Below are positions 60,642-64,000 of a stretch of DNA of 64,000 nt, one piece after another. The notes below the pieces were generated by a model, which searched no databases, had not been told where the DNA came from, and saw nothing but the letters and a program-made list of their open reading frames with translations. This DNA is from Rusavskia elegans. Taxonomy: Eukaryota > Ascomycota > Lecanoromycetes > Teloschistales > Teloschistaceae. The position numbers were made by a program, and so were the translations under genes. Position 1 is the first letter of the stretch, and each line of letters starts with the position of its first letter. Location of the stretch: assembly GCA_011316305.1 (NCBI GenBank), contig SAUG01000156.1, positions 1 to 64,000 on the forward strand, read 5' to 3'.

Positions 60642-61620
60642 ATGCTGTCGCTCACCCAAACATTCGTTGCTGCTGTTTCTTTCGCGATAATCGCCACCAG
60701 CGGTTCGGTCCGACTTGAACCTCGAGCCAGTTGCGCCAAAAATTACAACAAATGCGATCCGAATGGCGCCGACTCAACTGAACCTCCCGCAGTCGGTAAC
60801 GAACTTTCTTCGCTCTATACCGACCTCGTCAACTCTGTCAACGGTGCGATCAAGCTGAGGCGCAACTTCCTCCCACCTCGCGACGAGCTCACTTCATTCT
60901 TGGAACCTCGTGCTTCGGCCAACCTCTGCTGCAAGTTTGTCCTCGACCACGTCAGACGTCAAAACTAACCTAGTCGTGCAGGCGCGGATGGCACCCAATG
61001 TCTACTCCTTCGAGGCCTTAGCCTGCCGTTTTGCTATGTAAGCTGCAGCTGTACACCCGCCAACCGACCCAATTAACCAGCCACAGGATAACTACACGAC
61101 CAACTACTTCCTTCCTGGAGGTTCCACCGGTCAGATCGTCTCCGGCAGCTATTCTTCGGGCACTGGTCAGGCAAATCTCATCGATGGCGATTACACCCTC
61201 ACCGATGGGACCAAGGGCAACATTTATGGATCCGAGGACTCTCCTTCCAAGCCAGATACTGCCGCTTTGCCTATTCCTACCCAATATACCGCCAGCGGCT
61301 CGGGCACTGCGATCGCCGCCACCGCTCTCGGCCAAGTTGCAACAATAACGACGACCATTCCCGGTACGACAGTGGAGCCGTCGGTAGTGCCAGAGGAAAC
61401 CATAGCACCTAGCGTGTCTGGCGAGAGTACGGTCCAGCCAGCGACCACTAGGTCAGCATCGACTGTTCCTGGTACCACTGTCGCCCCCAAGACAAGCACC
61501 TACACAACAACAGCTGCTGCCGCCGCAGCCACAGGGAAGGATTCAGGCGCAGCAAGCAAATCCGATATGAGTGGCGCTGCCGGAATCGGGCTATTCTTGT
61601 ATGTCGTATTCGGAATATGA
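60642..61620 (+). CDS. GPI-anchored cell-wall-type protein
   Basis: Probable secreted, GPI-anchored surface protein. Three exons, 60642-60930, 60982-61037 and 61087-61620, give 292 residues. The N-terminus MLSLTQTFVAAVSFAIIATS is a signal peptide. Splicing joins ANLCC to ADGTQCLLLRGLSLPFCY and then DNYTTNYFLPGGSTG. With the following SGSYSSGTGQANLIDGDYTL and GNIYGSEDSP this recalls a fungal GPI-protein family having repeated GS/GDY beta-like motifs. A Ser/Thr-rich stalk (about residues 185-270) precedes a hydrophobic C-terminus (GAAGIGLFLYVVFGI) after a GPI-type omega region (SGAASKSDMSGAAG). The first intron only keeps frame as a GC-AG intron (GCAAGT donor, CTAAC branch site, 51 bp). Function beyond the cell wall is unknown. 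Confidence 0.8.
60931..60981 (+). other. predicted GC-AG intron
   Basis: The donor GCAAGT is the strong consensus typical of GC-AG introns. CTAAC lies 15-20 bp before the CAG acceptor. The nearby GT donors either shift frame into a stop or leave an intron of only about 24 bp. Confidence 0.65.
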
Positions 61621-62378
61621 GATTCCGACAAGCCGCCATTGTAGATATCCTGGCTGCCCGATTTCTCATGCTGTCGAATATATCCCACGGAGTCCCTTTG
61701 GAAGAGCTCGAGAGTGAATCAGGACTTGTTGTTTACCATCAGGAGGCGTATTGGGAATTGTACTGGACTCCGGATCTGTGGTCATGACCACGATCCGGCG
61801 ATGGATACCCCTGGCAGGTCCAAGGACTGAGCCGATGCGATCTGCACCACATATCCTTAATTTCTAAATGTACTTTTTTGACTTGTACATAGCACCCTGA
61901 GCTTGCTCGGCTACGAGCTATTCAAATCAATACATAGCCAATTGATCCTTCAATGGATGTTTATACACAACGACCTGTGCCAGCTGCAACAAGAAATATA
62001 TCGAGATATGAGGGTCATGCTTGTAGTTGTAATAAAGTAATGATCGTATGATTTATCCCTAGAACTCCTCCAAGCCCAATGATTTGCATCGTATGACTTT
62101 GACGGTTTCGACAGGTCTTCTAGAATTTATGCTCGCCAAGATATACCACGGTTAAACATCGATTCCTTCGTACCTGCCACTCTCCGCAACCCTTCGAAAA
62201 GTTCATGTCAGATACGTTGCTTTGCTCGTCAAGTCCACCTTCCCACAGGTTCCGACTATACGATAGATCGGGCCATAGCATATTTGCCTACACATCTGGA
62301 CAAGAAGCCGTAGTGAAGGCGTTTCCTCTACCATACCGTCATTCACCAACCGTACCCGTGGGACTTGGTCACCGAACG
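61621..62378. other. intergenic, no gene seen
   Basis: Lies between the GPI-protein stop and the E2 start. It likely contains the 3' UTR and the E2 promoter. An in-frame ATG at 62205 extends the E2 reading frame but has no family support. Confidence 0.45.
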
Positions 62379-63024
62379 ATGGCGAACACAGCTGCCCAAG
62401 GGCTTCTGGGTCGCCAGCTCAAACAGATGCAGAGCGACAAGGACATCCCTGGCATAAGTTGCGGACTAATAGACAACAATGTCATGGAATGGGAGGTCAT
62501 GCTCATGATATCGGACGACTGCAAGTACTACGGCGGTATGATGATCTCTTTCTCACGAACTTTGGAGAGGCACGAACCGAGCTGATCGGCTTTGCCATCT
62601 TCCAGGAGGCTTCTTCCGCGCACACCTCAACTTCCCCTCCGAATATCCACATCTACCGCCGAAGATGACTTTTCAGACGCCTATATTTCATCCGAACAGT
62701 GCGATCCCACCACCACCACTTCGGCCCCTGGCACGGAACATACGCTGACAAGTGACTATTGCTACAGTCTACCCCAGCGGCGAAGTCTGCATTTCAATAC
62801 TACATCCACCGGAAGAAGACAAGTATGGCTATGAATCGGCGGCAGAGCGATGGTCACCTGTGCAGACTCCAGAGACGATATTGCTGAGTGTCATAAGTAT
62901 GCTGAGCAGCCCGAACGACGAGAGCCCGGCGAACGTTGAGGCTGCGAGGATGTGGAGAGAAGATGAGAAAGGGTTCAGGAGGAAATGCAGGGCGAATGTA
63001 CGGGCTAGTTTGGGGGAAGAATGA
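62379..63024 (+). CDS. UBC7: ubiquitin-conjugating enzyme E2, UBC7/UBE2G type
   Basis: The E2 expected to work in ER-associated degradation, transferring ubiquitin with an ER membrane E3. Three exons, 62379-62535, 62606-62698 and 62768-63024, give 168 residues, the usual size. Splicing rebuilds the E2 core: EWEVMLMISDDCKYYGGGFF, then RAHLNFPSEYPHLPPKM, and FHPNIYPSGEVCISILHPPE. The HPN motif and catalytic Cys (VCISIL) are intact. The acidic loop just after the Cys (HPPEEDKYGYESAAERWSP) is the insertion that marks the Ubc7/Ube2g group, followed by ILLSVISMLSSPNDESPANV. The start at 62379 (MANTAAQGLLGRQLKQM) fits the family N-terminus. Confidence 0.9.
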
Positions 63025-63244
63025 GTTCCTTTGGCTGCGATCTCTGACAGTAGGTTGGCATGGGATGATATACTGATGAGTACAGCCATCTTGGAATCAC
63101 CAATCACATAGCGGCGGAAACGAAGTCAAAGCTATATTCACTCCATTGCATTGTCCAGTGTGCAGTGCAACTCAAGACCATGGATCGTCACCAGTACGGA
63201 AGCACAACAGCTGCCCGTCATATCTACCTCCGAAAATGATTCGT

Positions 63245-64000
63245 TCAGACTCCCTGAAAACCAAACATAACAAGCTCCGTGGCATCGAAATTTCCCGCGA
63301 TCTCCCAAATACTGGACGTTTCATCTTTCAAATATTGCAATTCACGATCCGACTTGGGCTTCCAGCCTTGTATTGCTTGTCGCAACGCCTTGCAGTTGTT
63401 CCAGACGGATTCGAAGTCTTCTTCGTTCCGATTGATCCATTCATTTGGATTGTCAGGCAAGGGCTCGATGACTGAAGTGGTTTGAACTTCATGGACAGCC
63501 ACAGCTTTCTTCTCTGTTGCCCCTACGTCTGTGTCCCAGCATTCAGACACTTGGAACTGCGCATTTCGCAATTGCCAGTTGCTTTGAAATGTACTACGAA
63601 GATCGATGATGGCTCCGGCAAGCCTTTCGTGAGTTTCATTGATACGGCTATCCAGGTAAGCTGCGTAACTATTTGCGATTTGGCCTGTTTGGGTGGATTT
63701 CAGCAAGGTGGAGGTCATTTAAGTGCGGAATAGCACTCACCTTCCAGATGCTTACTCAAGTCCGCGGCAATCTCCAGCAACGCATCGAGCTCTGTCAATA
63801 TGCTCCGCAACCTGAGAAAGAAGAACATCTCATCTATCCTTTCTTTGAAATGCTTTGGTTCCATCATATGAGCGAAAGCTATGGCCATATCGGTCGCCAA
63901 AGTGTCGTCCTTTCCTAATTCCGCCGTGTACGCATTCATGTGACGTGTTCGTGTCGCATGTCTCTGTTCTTCAGGCATGGCCCGAACGTAGTCGATCCAG
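63245..64000 (-). CDS. 3' part of an unknown protein gene, truncated by the window edge
   Basis: Two exons are visible: 63741-64000 (continuing past the edge) and 63245-63660, joined by an 80-bp GT-AG intron that gives SKHLEAYLDSRINETHERLAG. The frame stays open to the last base (WIDYVRAMPEEQR upstream of the first visible Met), so the 5' end lies outside. The protein is hydrophilic, helical and likely alpha-rich (MFFFLRLRSILTELDALLEI), ending ELVMFGFQGV. I recognise no domain. Confidence 0.65.

Noticed and set aside
1..64000. CRISPR arrays, bacterial operons, prophage
   Set aside because: The window is clearly fungal nuclear DNA. The repeats present are microsatellites, LTRs and degenerate tandem arrays without spacer structure.

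Overview
The window is nuclear DNA from a filamentous ascomycete (Pezizomycotina; a Dothideomycete or a relative is plausible, but I cannot name a species). Three things point there: genes with short introns of about 48-63 bp, two intron-containing tRNA genes, and a long AT-rich island with the CpA/TpG depletion left by repeat-induced point mutation (RIP). All gene models below come from reading splice sites and family similarity by eye. The spliced lengths stay in frame, but nothing was confirmed with transcripts or database searches.

Left gene-rich arm (1 to about 22,030). From the left: a GAAA microsatellite; a bleomycin hydrolase-type cysteine protease (minus); a 724-residue membrane-anchored protein of unknown function (minus); the zinc-finger/WD subunit of RNA polymerase III factor TFIIIC (minus); the N-glycosylation mannosyltransferase ALG1 (minus); a histidine-rich Msc2-type zinc transporter (plus); a MITE-like element with perfect 23-bp terminal inverted repeats; an LCP5/neuroguidin-type ribosome biogenesis factor (plus); a PCI-domain Csn12/Thp1-like protein (minus); a flavin monooxygenase (plus); and a SigF-like NTF2-fold protein (plus). 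Then come tRNA-Phe(GAA), a roughly 2-kb stretch with only weak ORFs, and tRNA-Ile(AAU). These are mostly housekeeping genes of separate pathways, with no sign of a biosynthetic cluster.

AT-rich island (about 22,032-55,765). About 33.7 kb with almost no open frames, very few CpA or TpG dinucleotides, and many TpA. CpG remains common, so this is RIP rather than general CpG decay. It is bounded on the left directly by the upstream side of tRNA-Ile and ends abruptly on the right. It contains a clearly delimited Ty3/gypsy chromovirus relic (41,030-44,999): two 410-bp LTRs, a 5-bp TATAG target duplication, and remnants of reverse transcriptase, RNase H, integrase and chromodomain, with no recognisable gag. 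Several degenerate tandem repeats elsewhere in the island have periods divisible by three (12, 48, 81-84, 87-93 and 93-102 bp), suggesting decayed repeat proteins. The remainder is unclassified repeat relic.

Right arm (about 55,766-64,000). A gene-poor 5-kb stretch with a few weak ORFs comes first. It is followed by a GPI-anchored cell-wall-type protein whose first intron is best read as GC-AG, a UBC7/UBE2G-type ubiquitin-conjugating enzyme, and the 3' part of an unknown gene that runs off the right edge.

I found no convincing undescribed system. The best leads are the island's period-3 tandem repeats, the nested gag-less chromovirus, the tRNA-abutting island border, and the MITE-like element just upstream of the LCP5 homologue.
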